Positions 9,311-21,090 of a DNA stretch of 64,000 nucleotides are shown here, in pieces. Made by a program: the position numbers and the translations under genes. The first letter of the stretch is position 1. Each line of letters begins with the position of its first letter. Under the pieces are notes generated by a model. The model saw nothing but the letters and a program-made list of their open reading frames with translations. It was not told the origin of the DNA and did not search any database. The DNA is from Warburgia ugandensis (lineage: Eukaryota; Streptophyta; Magnoliopsida; Canellales; Canellaceae), in contig CP141132.1 of NCBI GenBank assembly GCA_035236585.1, forward strand, positions 25,069,445-25,133,444, written 5' to 3'.

Positions 9311-11188
9311 TCCCAGGGGCGCACAGTGCGGTCCATGGGGCGCCTGGCTTGACACAGCCATGCCAAGCTCCCTGGGGGCTGTCATTAGCACGCGTCGCGT
9401 GCGAATAGTCTTCTTGGCTCGACTAGGACTCATGGGATGTCCTAGGAGCCAAAGCACGCCGCAGCTACGCTTAAGATGCGTTCGCGCAACGCTGTCCTAA
9501 GTGCACACCCCGGCACACCATTCGGATGTGCGCACATCACCCAACCTGGTTGCGGTGTGACCAGAGCGCACGCATATACTAGAAAACGTAGAGCGCGCAT
9601 TCTAGAACTATGGCACGCAAGACCCTAGGTGCTACATTTGGGTCGTCCGTTAAGGTGCGACCTTTTAAAATCCAAAGTTGGAGCCTATACAATAAAATAG
9701 CATAGAATAACGCCTATATCTTATGTTTGGACATCACTCAGGACCTTACCAAGATATTCTCGGACTCAAGGTGAAGACAGGCACGAGCGACGTAACAATG
9801 CACGAGGTAGGTAGTTTGATCCTACTCTGTTTTCAAAATACATCCTAAACTTTCATTAAGTTACTTGTTTTAATACTGTATTAAGCATGTGTTTTAAACT
9901 ATGCTGTTCTTATACAAATATGCGGGACCTGCTTGCATGATTTATGTATTTGAAAAATCTTGCATTAACTGAAGAATGCTGTTAAGAAATAATGTTTTTA
10001 TACACGTTACGGATTCATGGCATTTTACACAATGTTTGCATACTTTGAAAACAAAGCCATAAATTGCATGGTTTATGTTGATTTGAGGTTTGAACTATGT
10101 ATGGTTTTGAGTTATTAAGCCCAGTGGGCACTATGCTGAGGGGTACAAGTTTGGCCTCCCGGTCTCTACCACCAAAAAGGTGGATGGTATCGTTGCCAAA
10201 AACGGCATTGTCCCTTCCCTGACTGTTGTGGTCAACAAGGACGACCGCTGGAGGTGTTCACGGCACCCTTTCGGGGACATATCCATAGTCGCCATGGAGG
10301 CTATGGTGGACTGGTCTCTAGATACCGGAGACATGCGATCCAGAGTGGTTCTGGTCACAAGCATAGTGACGCTATGATTTTAGTAATATGGATATGCATA
10401 TAGCATTTAAATTGGTCGTAAACGAGTACTCGTGACCAGATGACTTGAGATCGGTGCATGTTACTTCGTGATGCTATCATTTACTTCATATGTAGACTAC
10501 TTTAAGTATTTTCTACTCATTATATACTACGCAGGCCTTTGACATATGGTGTAGATCTCATAACCGAGATATGGTGAATCTATTGATTTTGACTTTCTAA
10601 ACTCAGACATACTGTTAGTATTGCATACTAACTTGTGATTGATAAAGAATTTCAATATATGGAATTACTTACACTTTATGCATACATTTGTGCACCTATT
10701 ACAAATTTAGCATGACTTTCATGCAACCACTTTGAACTCTGTATGATGCATTGCTATGTTTTCAAAAAGGGTAGTGTCAGGTTACCTACTGAGTATGATA
10801 AATACTCAACCCAATCCATTATTTTTCAGATCAAACAAAAGACAAATAGAAGAAACATCGGGAAGCGTTAGAACCAAAGTCAAGTAGGCAAAGGTATGAT
10901 TTAATTAGTAATTTCCTTTGGTAAGTACTATAATCTTGATTGTAAGTATTTGTTGTAGCTGTGGCTGTGACTAACAATCCTGGGAGTGATTACATGTTTT
11001 GATTTGATTTATAAACTGCCATGACACTATGCATTGAGCGTTCATTTTGACACTCGGGCTCTTTATACAATGTTCTTTGAAAAAGAAGAAAATTTTCCTG
11101 CATTCTTCTGCATAAATTATTTTAACACTAGGGATCGATCTCGTTGCATTTTTACCAAAAATGGCATTGAAAAACCCAGGTTGTCACA
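8409..11188 (+). mobile_element. 3' LTR of the truncated gypsy element (2780 bp, A-like)
   Basis: It begins TGTAATGACCC, ends GGTTGTCACA, and follows the PPT. Its U3 includes GAATCCAACGCCTCAAAG and AAGTTATAAGCGTT, and a TATA box lies at 8869-8876. Downstream are a CCCCAGGTACGT splice-donor-like site near 8993, a tight hairpin (9261-9278), a (GA)n tract (9279-9307), a CCTCCCGGTCTCTACCAC block near 10157 and TATTTTTCAG near 10820-10829. No intact protein is encoded. The element's 5' LTR, gag, protease and RT are absent because of a deletion ending at 7418. Confidence 0.88.
9261..9307 (+). repeat. GTAA-loop hairpin followed by (GA)n
   Basis: GACGGGT (9261-9267) and ACCCGTC (9272-9278) form a perfect 7-bp inverted repeat around GTAA, a GNRA-type tetraloop if transcribed. 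A run of about 14 GA units follows directly (9279-9307). It lies inside the LTR, downstream of the TATA box, so it would be in the leader RNA. Function is unknown. Confidence 0.7.
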
Positions 11189-13272
11189 CTTAGCTTATAA
11201 TAACAAGAATTCTCCTTCAATAGCGATCATATCAAATTGTACTGAAGTTGTTAACTCAACAAGTTTAACAACACTCAGGTAAGCATAAACATTTTCTTAG
11301 ACATAGAAAGACTTTATTTGATTACCTATTGATCTCTTTCCAGATATATCTATGTCATAAGCTCAAGGGCCTCTAAAGTGATCAATACTTATTTGCCTTC
11401 CTTTTTAATCCAAGTCAGTAGTATTTTTCAGACTCAAAGTAATTTCTTCACCTCGTCATGGTAGCCATTAAGGTTTGAAAAATCTTCCACATTGGTTTAG
11501 ATCACTTCTTATTTTTGTTCCTATCTCAGTTGCTACTATCCTCATCGTACTGATAGCTCCTCCATGATGTGGCCTAATGAACTGACCTCATACCCTCAAA
11601 TGACTTAGTCTAACAAGTAACTTCTTTTAGGTAAAACTCATGTCCAAATACGTATAATATCCCTCTGAGTATATACTTGATTAATTAGGGTGGGATACCT
11701 TTATTTAGTCAATAGTACTCTAAAGGTAATGACTAAATTATGGTCTTAAGATTTTTGCTCCTCCAATCTATGATAGCAAGACCTCAATTTGATCCTTAAT
11801 GGTACCCTACTAGCTGAAGAAAGACAAATGGACAAGTCACTGTCCCGACTTAATTTCTTTTTCAATATATTTTATTGGCAAGGTGAGATATCACCAAATT
11901 TTCCTTTTTATTATATCCATTGGTGCTCCCCATAAGCTAATGGATCTGATAAGAACCTAATTGTAATAATTGATATCAAACCATTTGTAGATTTTTAATT
12001 TCTAGTTGGTCACCATTCCTCTCTGAAAATTTCTTGTCGCATAATCTCCTGAAATTCGATACTCTACTCAAAATCTTAAACCCCATATGCTTTCTCTCTT
12101 TTATACTCTTTTACAATAAGATCACCAACTCATCTAGTATTATTCCTTCAAATTTGATTGGTTTATCTTCCCAAATGATTCAAGATGAAAGATTTCTATG
12201 GATCTATTCTTTCCTCAATAAAGTCATGACCTTTTCCTTTTGAATATTCAATATTCATTGAGTATTGGTAGTTACATCTTTATCTCTTTTCCTCAAAATC
12301 CTCATTTGGTCTACCTGGATCAATGTCTCTATATGCTTTGTTGCATATAATTGATACTTCATCTATTCCTTTATTTAACAGATATGATAAACTGAATGCT
12401 TGTCATAAGATCATTGAAATCCTCAATCACCTATAGCCTCAATAAAATTCATACAATGTCTTAATAATGGCATTGATGTTTTGATCGTGTTATACTTCTC
12501 TTACAAGTTCATGTTAGGATCGATCTATTATCATCCAAATCTTTTAATAACTCGGTCAAATTCATTTCCCTATCATATTTGTGTTATGTCTCTCTTAATC
12601 ACATAATATATCACTTGTATACATCTTCTGATTTGCTCCATAATACTAGGTATTTATTATTCAATAGCACTTCACTCTTCATAAGACTCCAATTAAGATA
12701 TCCAAAATTGAGCTAAGTCCTTCAAGATCCATACCTTTGTGACCTAATTCGAGTCACAGTCATCTTGCATTCTCATCCCTCTTAGATTATCATCAAAATT
12801 CTTCTCAAAGTCTGTCTTTTACATCCCCTATCATACTCATATCATATCCTTGTGATAGTGTACTTATATTCTGATATTCTTTATGATGGTAAGATAGCCA
12901 TCTAGGTTTTTCGATGTTCTTATCTTTAGTGAGATTAATCTATTATAGGTCAGACCTATCTACTAACAAGTTCACTAACATCTTCATTCCTCATTCTCAT
13001 CATAGTATGATCCTTATATGAGATTTCATCTTTGCACCACTGCACAACAATCATTATTTCCTATGATTTTGATAGGATTCAAGCAATCCCATATCTAAGT
13101 ATTTGCTATACCCATCTTCTTTCTCACCTATTTGTTTATGGTGAAATGCCTTGAGCATTAATATTGTAATCCTCAAATAGATGTAGTCATCTCTACTACT
13201 CCTATTTATACTACTTCTTGATTTTCTCTATTGTCTATGACCCTTGGACATGCTGGACTGGCTGTGAAAGGA
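11189..13272 (-). pseudogene. Heavily decayed internal region of an inverted gypsy element (RT remnant)
   Basis: This lies between the inverted PBS/LTR (13273-16082) and the forward LTR ending at 11188. On the minus strand, roughly 11830 down to 11720, a frame reads SRVPLRIKLRSCYHRLEE. It resembles the gypsy RT stretch ARVFSKIDLRSGYHQL, followed after a stop by ITFR where ATFRTRYGH-type sequence is expected. No open frame of useful length remains. Only about 1.4 kb separates the PBS from this RT remnant, so gag and protease seem largely deleted. The RT assignment is tentative. Confidence 0.5.
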
Positions 13273-13294
13273 TAGAACCTGGGCTTGGATACCA
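13273..13294 (-). promoter_or_regulatory. Primer binding site, initiator tRNA-Met type
   Basis: On the minus strand, two bases after the LTR end, the sequence reads TGGTATCCAAGCCCAGGTTC. This resembles the plant initiator tRNA-Met PBS (TGGTATCAGAGCCAGGTT). It shows that the LTR at 13297-16082 is the 5' LTR of an element running leftward. Confidence 0.75.
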
Positions 13295-14180
13295 ACTGTG
13301 ACGACCCGGGTTTTTCCCATGCATTTTTAAATGCAAGATCTAAATTCCTAAGGCGGGATGCATCCCTTGTGAAAACCATTTTATAAAAACCATGCAATGT
13401 AGTGGAAAATCTCTATTTTTAAACTCATTTTGAAAACCCCGAGTGTCATTTGCTTTTACAACAATCAAAGTAGTTTGTGAAAAACTTCAGAAATCATAAA
13501 TGTTCTTACCCAGGTCTATCTAGTCACAGCACACAACCCAACTGTAAATGAATATAAATACATGTCCAAAGGGTAGAGAGTTTACTCACATGTATAGTTA
13601 TCTCCTTTATTTATTCACTTGCTCGTAGCATTAATATCTCCTGAGGTGTCTTCTATTTGTAAGTGGAACTATCCTAAAAAATGTTAAAGATAGGATGAAT
13701 ATATACTATACTCAGTAGGAGTCTATCACTACTAGTTTTGCAATGCATGCTATGTTTAAAATCATATGCTCTTAAAAACATGTGCATGTTCAAACAATCA
13801 CGTTCAATATCGATATTAAAAACTACTGTCGAATTGAAATACTAACGACTTAAAGAATAGCATAATCCAAGTCGAAAGTATCATATATCATAAACATAAT
13901 GATATGCATAAGATGCTCAACTGAATCCAACTCATGGATATCTGGTATGGTCGACCAACCTCATGTCATGCCATATGCAATGCAAATAAATCCTCAAACC
14001 ATAGGGTCCAAACTATGCCCACGACCTCGCCGCCGTGTGGTCCCCGGGTACTTGAGGACACAGCGTCATAGCCTCCACGGGGCATATGACACATCCTTCG
14101 TCGTAAATCATGCAATTTATGAAATCGGTTGCAAAACATGCATGCAATGCTAGTCTCGCATTCAAAGTCATAACCCTGCC

Positions 14181-14276
14181 TAGAAGCCTGACAGTCTAGA
14201 AGCCTGCCAGCCTAGAAGCCTGCCAGCTGAGAAGCCTACTAGTCTAGAAGCCTGCTAGCCTAGAAGCCTGTCAGCT
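14181..14276 (+). repeat. Minisatellite, six 16-bp units, inside LTR
   Basis: Six imperfect copies of TAGAAGCCTGCCAGCC-like units lie head to tail. The corresponding place in the D LTR (about 5700-5735) has only about two units, in complementary orientation. The inverted LTR at 27916-30457 has none. The array is adjacent to a second minisatellite with a 14-bp unit. Confidence 0.88.
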
Positions 14277-14284
14277 CTCTCTGG

Positions 14285-14340
14285 CCCGCCCTCATTGACT
14301 CGCCCTCATCAGCCCGTCCTGATCAGCCCGCCCTCATCGG
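14285..14340 (+). repeat. Minisatellite, four 14-bp units, inside LTR
   Basis: CCCGCCCTCATTGA, CTCGCCCTCATCAG, CCCGTCCTGATCAG and CCCGCCCTCATCGG are four tandem units. The D LTR has about two complementary units near 5672-5697 (GATGAGGACAGGCTGATGAG region). The array is part of the LTR and is not coding. Confidence 0.85.
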
Positions 14341-16082
14341 CCAAGGCTACACTTATCATGCAGACAAGCAAAAACCTCTTTTTCAAAACCTGTCCTCTTT
14401 GGGTCCCTCACAACTGCCTACCCAGCGTCTTTTGGGCACTCCAGCGTCTTTTGGTAACCCTCAAGGACATGCAATTTTTCAAGAACTTAATGCTTCACAA
14501 ATCATGCCATATATGCAATTGTTTGCAAAACATGTCTATGCATAATGTACTTATCATATGCATGCTGAATTCATTCATATACTAAACAAGTCGTAAAATA
14601 AGTCATGCTAAACATGTCATATAATTTATACTTAAATCATGCATTCAAAACAGTCATGGCTCTTTTTAAAAAGTCTAGTAGCGATAGAGCACCTACCTCA
14701 AAGTCTCCTAGAGTCAAGTCCGTTATCACTCAACCCGCCCCTGTGTCTCTTTTATAAACTCCTGGGTATGAATGGATACAAGGAGTCCTTATTAATTTCA
14801 ATCCATTTAGACACTAGATCATTAGCTCTGCCTTTAGGGTCCATGGTCCTTGCCTAATTCATTTGTCAGCTAGATCCTATGATATGGATCTATTTTTCCA
14901 TGGTTAACTCCATAAATTGTACTCTAATCCTAACTTTAAAGTCTCATTAGGTCCACGTGCCCCAGTTCCTAGGACACCCGTGTATCCTGGTTGAACCGCG
15001 ACCGCCTTATGTGCGTGCATGCCCAAAGGCCGTGCCAGGGACCACGTTTTGCACGCGCACATGCATGCTCAAGTGACGCGCTATGATGTGCATCATCGCA
15101 CGGACACACCTTGTAGCATGGCGTGTCTCAGCTCCCAGGGCATCTCGTGCACCCTGGTCGAGCCAGGATCCGTGCTCCATGTCACGCGCACACCTGAAGG
15201 CCGTACTTGGGACAGTGTACGCACTGTTGTACATGTGGAACCCATCGCAGGTGCACGTGCAGCATGGCGTCCCTGGGACGCCTAGTTTGTGCAGGGCTGG
15301 CCCAAGCCGGCTTTGTATTCTTCGGCTAGAAAAATTGGCTGGAAAGAGGCCAGATCCGGCATGGATCTTGGCCTGGGGGAACTGAAACGGAGGAAAAGGG
15401 AAGGTAAGGAGGGACTTACCTGGCAGAGATGGCGCTCCTCCTGCTAGGTTGCTTGCCTAAACCCTTGGTGCTGGAAAACTTGAAGAAGGTAACTCTCAAT
15501 GTCGTGCAAGGCCAGAACAAGAGAAGAAAGGGGAATGGGGAGACGGGAATGGCTAGCCTGACTTGGACTGGCTGTTGCTGGAAAAATGGAGGCAACTAGG
15601 TTTCCGATTCTACCTGGAAACACCAGCCCCAATGACAGGAAAACCATGTTTTTGGAGAGGGGAGATGGGGCCTTTTATAACCGTGCTATGGCGGTGCTGC
15701 CAATGGCGGTGTCGCCCTTGGCGGTGGCAGATCCCTCTAGAAAAATTGGGATTGAGGGTTTTTGGAGAGATCTAGAGGAGGAAGATGACAAGGGGTGCCG
15801 TTATCAAAACGGCCCCCTGAGTTTTTCGTCTTTTTCGTTTTTCTGTTTAAATTTCAAAAATACCCCTAATCTTTAAACGGTCGTAACTTCTTCATACGAA
15901 CTCCGTTTTGGGTGATTTTTGAGGCGTTGGATTCCATTTTTTGAGTAGAATATAATGGTACCAAGTTTCCTCACAAATTCCTTTATTTAATATTTTAAAT
16001 AAAGTGAAACATTTATCTTAGTTTATTTCCCATAAAATGTCCAATTTTTGTTAAAAATAGCATAAATTGCTCGGGTATTACA

Positions 16083-17904
16083 GTAAATTACCTAACCCTA
16101 ATAAAAACTATTTGTAAGATAAGGATGATCAAACAAGATCCATTAGATCTTGGATGATCAAGAAGAATAAGAATAAGAATATTATATTGTACTTAGTATG
16201 CATGTTATAGTTCATTAGATTAGATAATCCAAACCCTTGCTCAAAGATGATTCAAGGAAGAAAAACACGATCATCCTCCTTAGGGATGATCCAATAACTG
16301 AACTTAGATCAAAGAAGAATTAGATGATAAAAGATCTAGGACCTTGATCTTTATCAACAAGTGTATCAATGGATCTATGAAAGATCAAAATCAAGGAGAT
16401 GGACACACAAAGACTTAGAGATAGAAAGATACTTAGATATGAATGATCTAAATATCATTCTAAATATTAGATCTAGTGATCAATAGGATTGTTCATAATC
16501 TATATATTAACAATATGTACGAATGTACAGATTACATACATCAGTCAGGATCATGGAAGATTTGAGAAAAGGGATCACTCCTTGAAGGTAGGAGGATTTG
16601 ATGAATGCATTTACATGGGATATACATGATTGAACCCATGACCTTATGTTGACAAGACTAATGCTAATAGATGTTTTACATCCCTTGAAAACCTTACGAT
16701 CCAACCAAATACATATAAAATGGCTAAGGACTAGATTATAAGTGAATTGGAAACCGGAAGATATTTCAAACCTAAGTAAACAGACAGATGGTCTGATATG
16801 TATGAAATCTATTTTACATACAAGCTTGGAGGCTTGTGAGTTTGTTTTAATAGGCAAAAGCCTAGGGGGATGCTATGCTAGAGGAGTTATAAGGGTTTGG
16901 CCACCCGCTCCTTGAAAATTGATGATTTGATGATACCTTGCCCTATGAGAGGCTAAAAGTCGGGTGGGGCAATTATGGGAAGGCCACCGCTATGAAACTC
17001 CTGTCCCCCCATATGGGCAGTGACATAATATTTTCCATCGTGGTATCAGCGGTGAACAGGGCAGTTATCCGAGTGCGCTAGTACGGATCAGACTGCAGCA
17101 TGGTAGCCCTTTTGATTATTTTGCACTATGATGCATATGAGAATAGGCATAATGAAATGCCTTATGTTTTAGCATAATGAAATGCTAGGTAATTATATAT
17201 TACCAATATTTCCCAAAAAGAAAAATTCTCAGTGTAAGATTAGCTGAAATACTAAATTCTCATAATGGAGAGAATTGATCAGCTTAGTTGGGAATGATAT
17301 TTGACTACTTTCATAAATTTAACTAGTTTACCCATGAAGGGTATGTATGTATATAGATATACATAACTTACAAAGTAAAGAGTATGTTAGGGATAATGGG
17401 AGTATGAAGTGTTGGAATTACATTGTCAATTATGATGCTTCTTGAATCCCCTACCAAGCATTGATTGCTGAGATATTATAATTGTTGCAATATCTCAAAT
17501 ACAAGGAAGGAGAGTTAGGAGCTCAAGACGATAGAAGACTTGAAGAGAATAATCTTCAAGGTATACCCTTGAAGACATGTATTTTGCTTTGTTGAGATTT
17601 TTATGGTATAGTGAGCTTGTGTTTTGGATTATGTAATTTGGACAAATATTGTAATAAATTTGGCTGTACTGTGAACCACTAGATGGATTCTGAAATTTAA
17701 TAAAAGTATATTTCTTCAATGGAATTTTATCTTGTACAAAATTTCTACTTATGTTATGTATGAAGTGATGACTTGGGTTTTATAAAACAAGTTCTAAAGA
17801 GAAGAATTTTCGCTGCTTTGTTTTGCCAAAAAATTTTACACTACTAAGGGCCCTGCCTTTCAAAATACATTACAAAATGTGTTACAAAAACCTAGGTCGT
17901 CACA
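16083..17904 (+). mobile_element. LTR of family C, third (3') segment
   Basis: It resumes with GTAAATTACCTAACCC, the complement of the inverted C LTR near 61800. It ends CCTAGGTCGTCACA before the GCACC duplication (17905-17909). It includes the GATGCTATGCTAGAGGAG and GGCCACCCGCTCC blocks (16870-16915) and a degenerate form of the ATATTGTAAA hairpin near 17468-17497. Both are shared with the C LTRs at 44064 and 59774. No gene is present. Confidence 0.82.
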
Positions 17905-17909
17905 GCACC

Positions 17910-19926
17910 AACAGAGGAAGGACACGACTCAGGCTGCCTGGGTAAGGGCCCTCTATTTCCCTCTCTTCCCTTTCATTTTTCCCCTAGAGTCCAACTGGAT
18001 CTGGGCCAATTTTAGGCCTAAAAACACCAGCTCTCCATGGATGGAAGAAACCAGGCAGGTGGAAAAGTGTCCAAGGCACCATTGTGCATAGGCATCCCAG
18101 GGGTATGGGCGTGCCAGGGTGCACAGTGTGGTCCAGGGGTGCATGGCTTGATGAGCACCCATGCTAAACTCCCTGGGGGTTGTCCTCGTGCCCGCGTCAA
18201 TTGCAAATAGTTTCCTTGGGTCGACCGGGAAGCATGGGACGTCTTGGCAACTGAGGCACCCCGTGGCTACACCAAAGATGCGTATAAGCAACGCCACCCA
18301 GGACACGCGTCATAGCACGTCGCTTAGGTATGCATGTGCATACGAACGCAATCCCTAGCACAACGCCAAAAACCCTGATTAATAAGACTTAAAAAGTTAG
18401 AATCAAGGGATTAATGTAGGTAACTATAAATTCATAAAGTGATCCCTAGAGCCCGACAAATCATATAGATCTAACCTTTGCCCAATGAACCTAGAAATAA
18501 GGTCTAGATCTTATGTTTGAACGTCATTCAGGATACCAAGGTATGCTTGAACTCGAATTGAAGACAAGCACGAGCTAAGTGACAACACATGAGGTAGGTA
18601 GTCTGATACTACTCTGTTTTCAAAATGCATCCCAAATTGAGTTACCTGTTTCTATTCCAATAATTAGTATGTGTTTTTAAACCATACCGTTCTTATACGA
18701 GTTTACGTATTTATAACATTAATTACGGTACTAGCATAAGTAGAGTTTATGCCATGCTCGGATACTTTGAAAATCAATGCATAAATTGCATGATTTATGT
18801 TGATTTGAGATTTGGACTATGTATGTTTTTGGGCTATTGAGCCTAGTGGGCACTATGCTAAGGGGTATGGGTTTGGCCTCCTGGCCTCTACCACTAAAAA
18901 GGCGGATGGTATCGTTACCAAAAATGGCATTGTCCCTTCCGTGACTGCTGTGGTAAACAGGGATGACCACTGAAGGTGTTCATGACACCCTTTCGGGTAC
19001 ATATCCATAGTCGTCGTGGAGGCTATGGTGGACTGGTCTCTGGATACCATAGACACACGATCCAGAGGTGTTCTGGTCGTGAGCGTAGTAGCCCTATGAT
19101 TTCAATGTGATTGATATGCATATAGCATTGAGATGGTCGTATACGAGTACTCATGACCAATTGGCGTGACGTGTATGCCAAGAGACTAATGGGCATGATA
19201 CTAGCATATGCTTGAACGATGACTATTTTAAGAGTTTCATGATTATTATATTTGACTCATTGGTTTGATACATTTGCCGAAATCTTCGTATATGGATCTA
19301 TTGATTTCTATTTCATGATTTTGCTCATATTTATATTGTTGAATACTAGATTATGACAAAGGATTCCATGATTGAAATTGCATCAACAAGCTTATGTTTA
19401 ATACATAACTATGCATGTTTATACAAAAAGAATCACTGATATTTTACATGAAAAGCTCTTAGAATCATGCATGTTGCCTACCGTGTTTTCAAAATAGTAG
19501 TATCAGATCACCTACTGGGTATGAGAAATACTCACCCAAATATATTATTTTTCAAGATAGCTCCACTCACGAGTAGAAGAAGCATCAGGAAATGTTAGTG
19601 CTATGAGTAAGAAAATGAAGAAGAGACAAGTATGAATGTAAGTAAACACTCTACCCTTTCGACATGTATCTGTATTTATTTACAGTTGGGCTATGAGCTG
19701 TGACTGGATAGACCTGGGAATACATTTATGATTTTCAAAATTTTAAAAACTACTTTGGTTGTTGTGAAAGCAAATGACACTCGGGGTATTCAAAATGAGT
19801 TTAAAACAAAATATTTTTCCGCTGCATTGCATTGTTTTTATAAAATGGTTTTCAAATAGGGATGCATCTCGCCCTAGGAATTAGATATTGCATTTAAAAA
19901 TGCATGGGAAAACCCAGGTTGTCACA
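17910..19926 (+). mobile_element. Solo LTR of family A, 3' part
   Basis: This completes the LTR begun at 3237. A GGTAAG splice-donor-like site lies at 17941-17946. The CCTCCTGGCCTCTACCAC block lies near 18877, the near-palindrome GGTCGTATACGAGTACTC at 19135-19158, and TATTTTTCAAG near 19545. It ends GTTGTCACA before ACTAT (19927-19931). No coding potential is seen. Confidence 0.85.
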
Positions 19927-19931
19927 ACTAT

Positions 19932-21042
19932 GGAAGCTATTTTCTTAATAAGACAATTAGTAAAGAAATATAGGGAGAGGAGGAAAGACTTCCACATGGT
20001 TTTTATCGACTTAGAGAAAGCTTATGATATAGTCCCTAGAGAGTTAATAGGGAGGGTGTTGGGTGATAAAGGAGTTTCTCAGGGGTATATAGACATAATT
20101 AAAGATATGTATGCGAGAGTGGTAACAAATGTTAAGACCACTAGTGACGTGACTGGTGATGTTCCTGTCACTGTAGGATTGCACCAAGGATCAGCATTGA
20201 GCCCATGCCTTTTCACATTAGTTATGAATGAGTTAACAAAACATCTGCAGGAGGAGATTCCCTGGTGCATGCTATTTGCAGATAATATAGTCTTACTTGA
20301 TGAGACAAGGGAGGGTGTAAACATAAAGTTGGAGTTATGGAGAGAAGCATTAGAATTTGAAGGATTTAAAATTAGCCAAACTAAGACAGAATATATGAAA
20401 TGTAATTTTAGCAAGGAGAGTAAGAATGGAACACCAGTCAAGATTGATAACCAAGAAGTCCCCATAAAAGACCACTTTCGGTACTTAGGATCAATGATTC
20501 ATGAGAGTGGAGAGATTGAGAGAGAGGTTACCCAGAGAATCCAAGCGAGTTGGAACAAATGGAGATGTGCATCTGGAGTATTGTGTAATCGGTGGGCGCC
20601 CCTCAAACTAAAAGAAAAATTTTATAGGATGGCCATCAGGCTGGCCATGCTTTATGGATCAGAGTGTTGGGCAATTAAGGAACATCATACTCATAGGATG
20701 AGCATCGTAAAAATGAGGATGTTGAGATGGATGAGTGGTAAGACAAGAAAGGATAGAATTAGAAATGAAAATATTAGAGGAAATTTAGGGGTAACACCAA
20801 TAAGTAACAAGATGAGGGAGATTAGACTTAGATGGTTTGGACATGTTCAAAGGAGATCAACAACGGCACCGATTAGAAGGAGTGAGGCAATACAAGTAGA
20901 AGGTTCTAAAAGGGCAAGGGAAAGGCCCAAAAGAACGTGGATAAAAGTGGTGAGGAAAGATTTAAAAATTTTGGGACTAAATGAAGCCATGGTATATAAT
21001 AGAGTGGAATGGAGGAATAAGATTCATGTGGCCGACCCCTAA
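19932..21042 (+). pseudogene. RTE LINE polyprotein, C-terminal part: RT catalytic core and tail
   Basis: About 370 codons are open with no stop, unlike the N-terminal part. RT motif A is HMVFIDLEKAYD (near 20000), motif B is GLHQGSALSPCLF (near 20175), and the catalytic box is FADN at 20275-20286. The usual FADD has lost its second Asp by a GAT-to-AAT type change, so activity is unlikely even in this intact stretch. FRYLGSMIH, GSECWAIK and RMLRWMSG are typical of the RTE C-terminal tail. The tail ends NKIHVADP just before TAA. The frame joins in phase with the upstream half at MPRRST/MEAIF. Confidence 0.9.
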
Positions 21043-21073
21043 TTGGGATAAGGTCTTGATGATGATGATGATG
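19932..21073 (+). mobile_element. RTE-type LINE, 3' portion
   Basis: This continues the LINE of 930-3236 after 16.7 kb of nested insertions. It carries the rest of the RT frame to TAA at 21040-21042. A short 3' region (ATTGGGATAAGGTC) and a (GAT)n tail (about 21056-21073) follow, then the target duplication at 21074-21090. GAT/TGA-type tails are characteristic of RTE elements. Confidence 0.9.
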
Positions 21074-21090
21074 ACACGGTATGATTGCTA

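Larger units (their letters stand above)
13297..16082 (-). mobile_element. 5' LTR of an inverted A-type gypsy element (2786 bp)
   Basis: Read on the minus strand it runs from TGTAATACCCGAG (16082) to GGGTCGTCACA (13297). Its 3' end closely matches the family A end at 19730-19926, including CATGCATTTTTAAATGC. A CCAGGTAAGT donor-like site lies near 15413-15426 (minus). An ACATTTTTTAGG acceptor-like site lies near 13680 (minus). A TATAAAA box lies near 15675 (minus). Expanded minisatellites lie at 14181-14340. The right flank is GTAAA (16083-16087); the matching left duplication is lost with the element's 3' half. Confidence 0.85.

Noticed and set aside
8830..9500. GC-rich frames near a TATA box, resembling a short gene's first exon
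   Set aside because: They are inside LTR A-like sequence and differ between copies by frame-breaking changes; the TATA box is the LTR promoter.
13273..13296. Possible tRNA-Met gene fragment
   Set aside because: Only the complement of the tRNA 3' end is present, next to an LTR terminus; it is a primer binding site.
14181..14340. CRISPR-like array
   Set aside because: Units are contiguous 16- and 14-bp tandem repeats with no unique spacers, within a plant LTR.
17040..17060. GTGGTATCAGCGGTGAACAG as a second tRNA-Met-type PBS
   Set aside because: It lies in the middle of LTR C, is part of a block conserved in the inverted C copies, and is not next to any LTR end.
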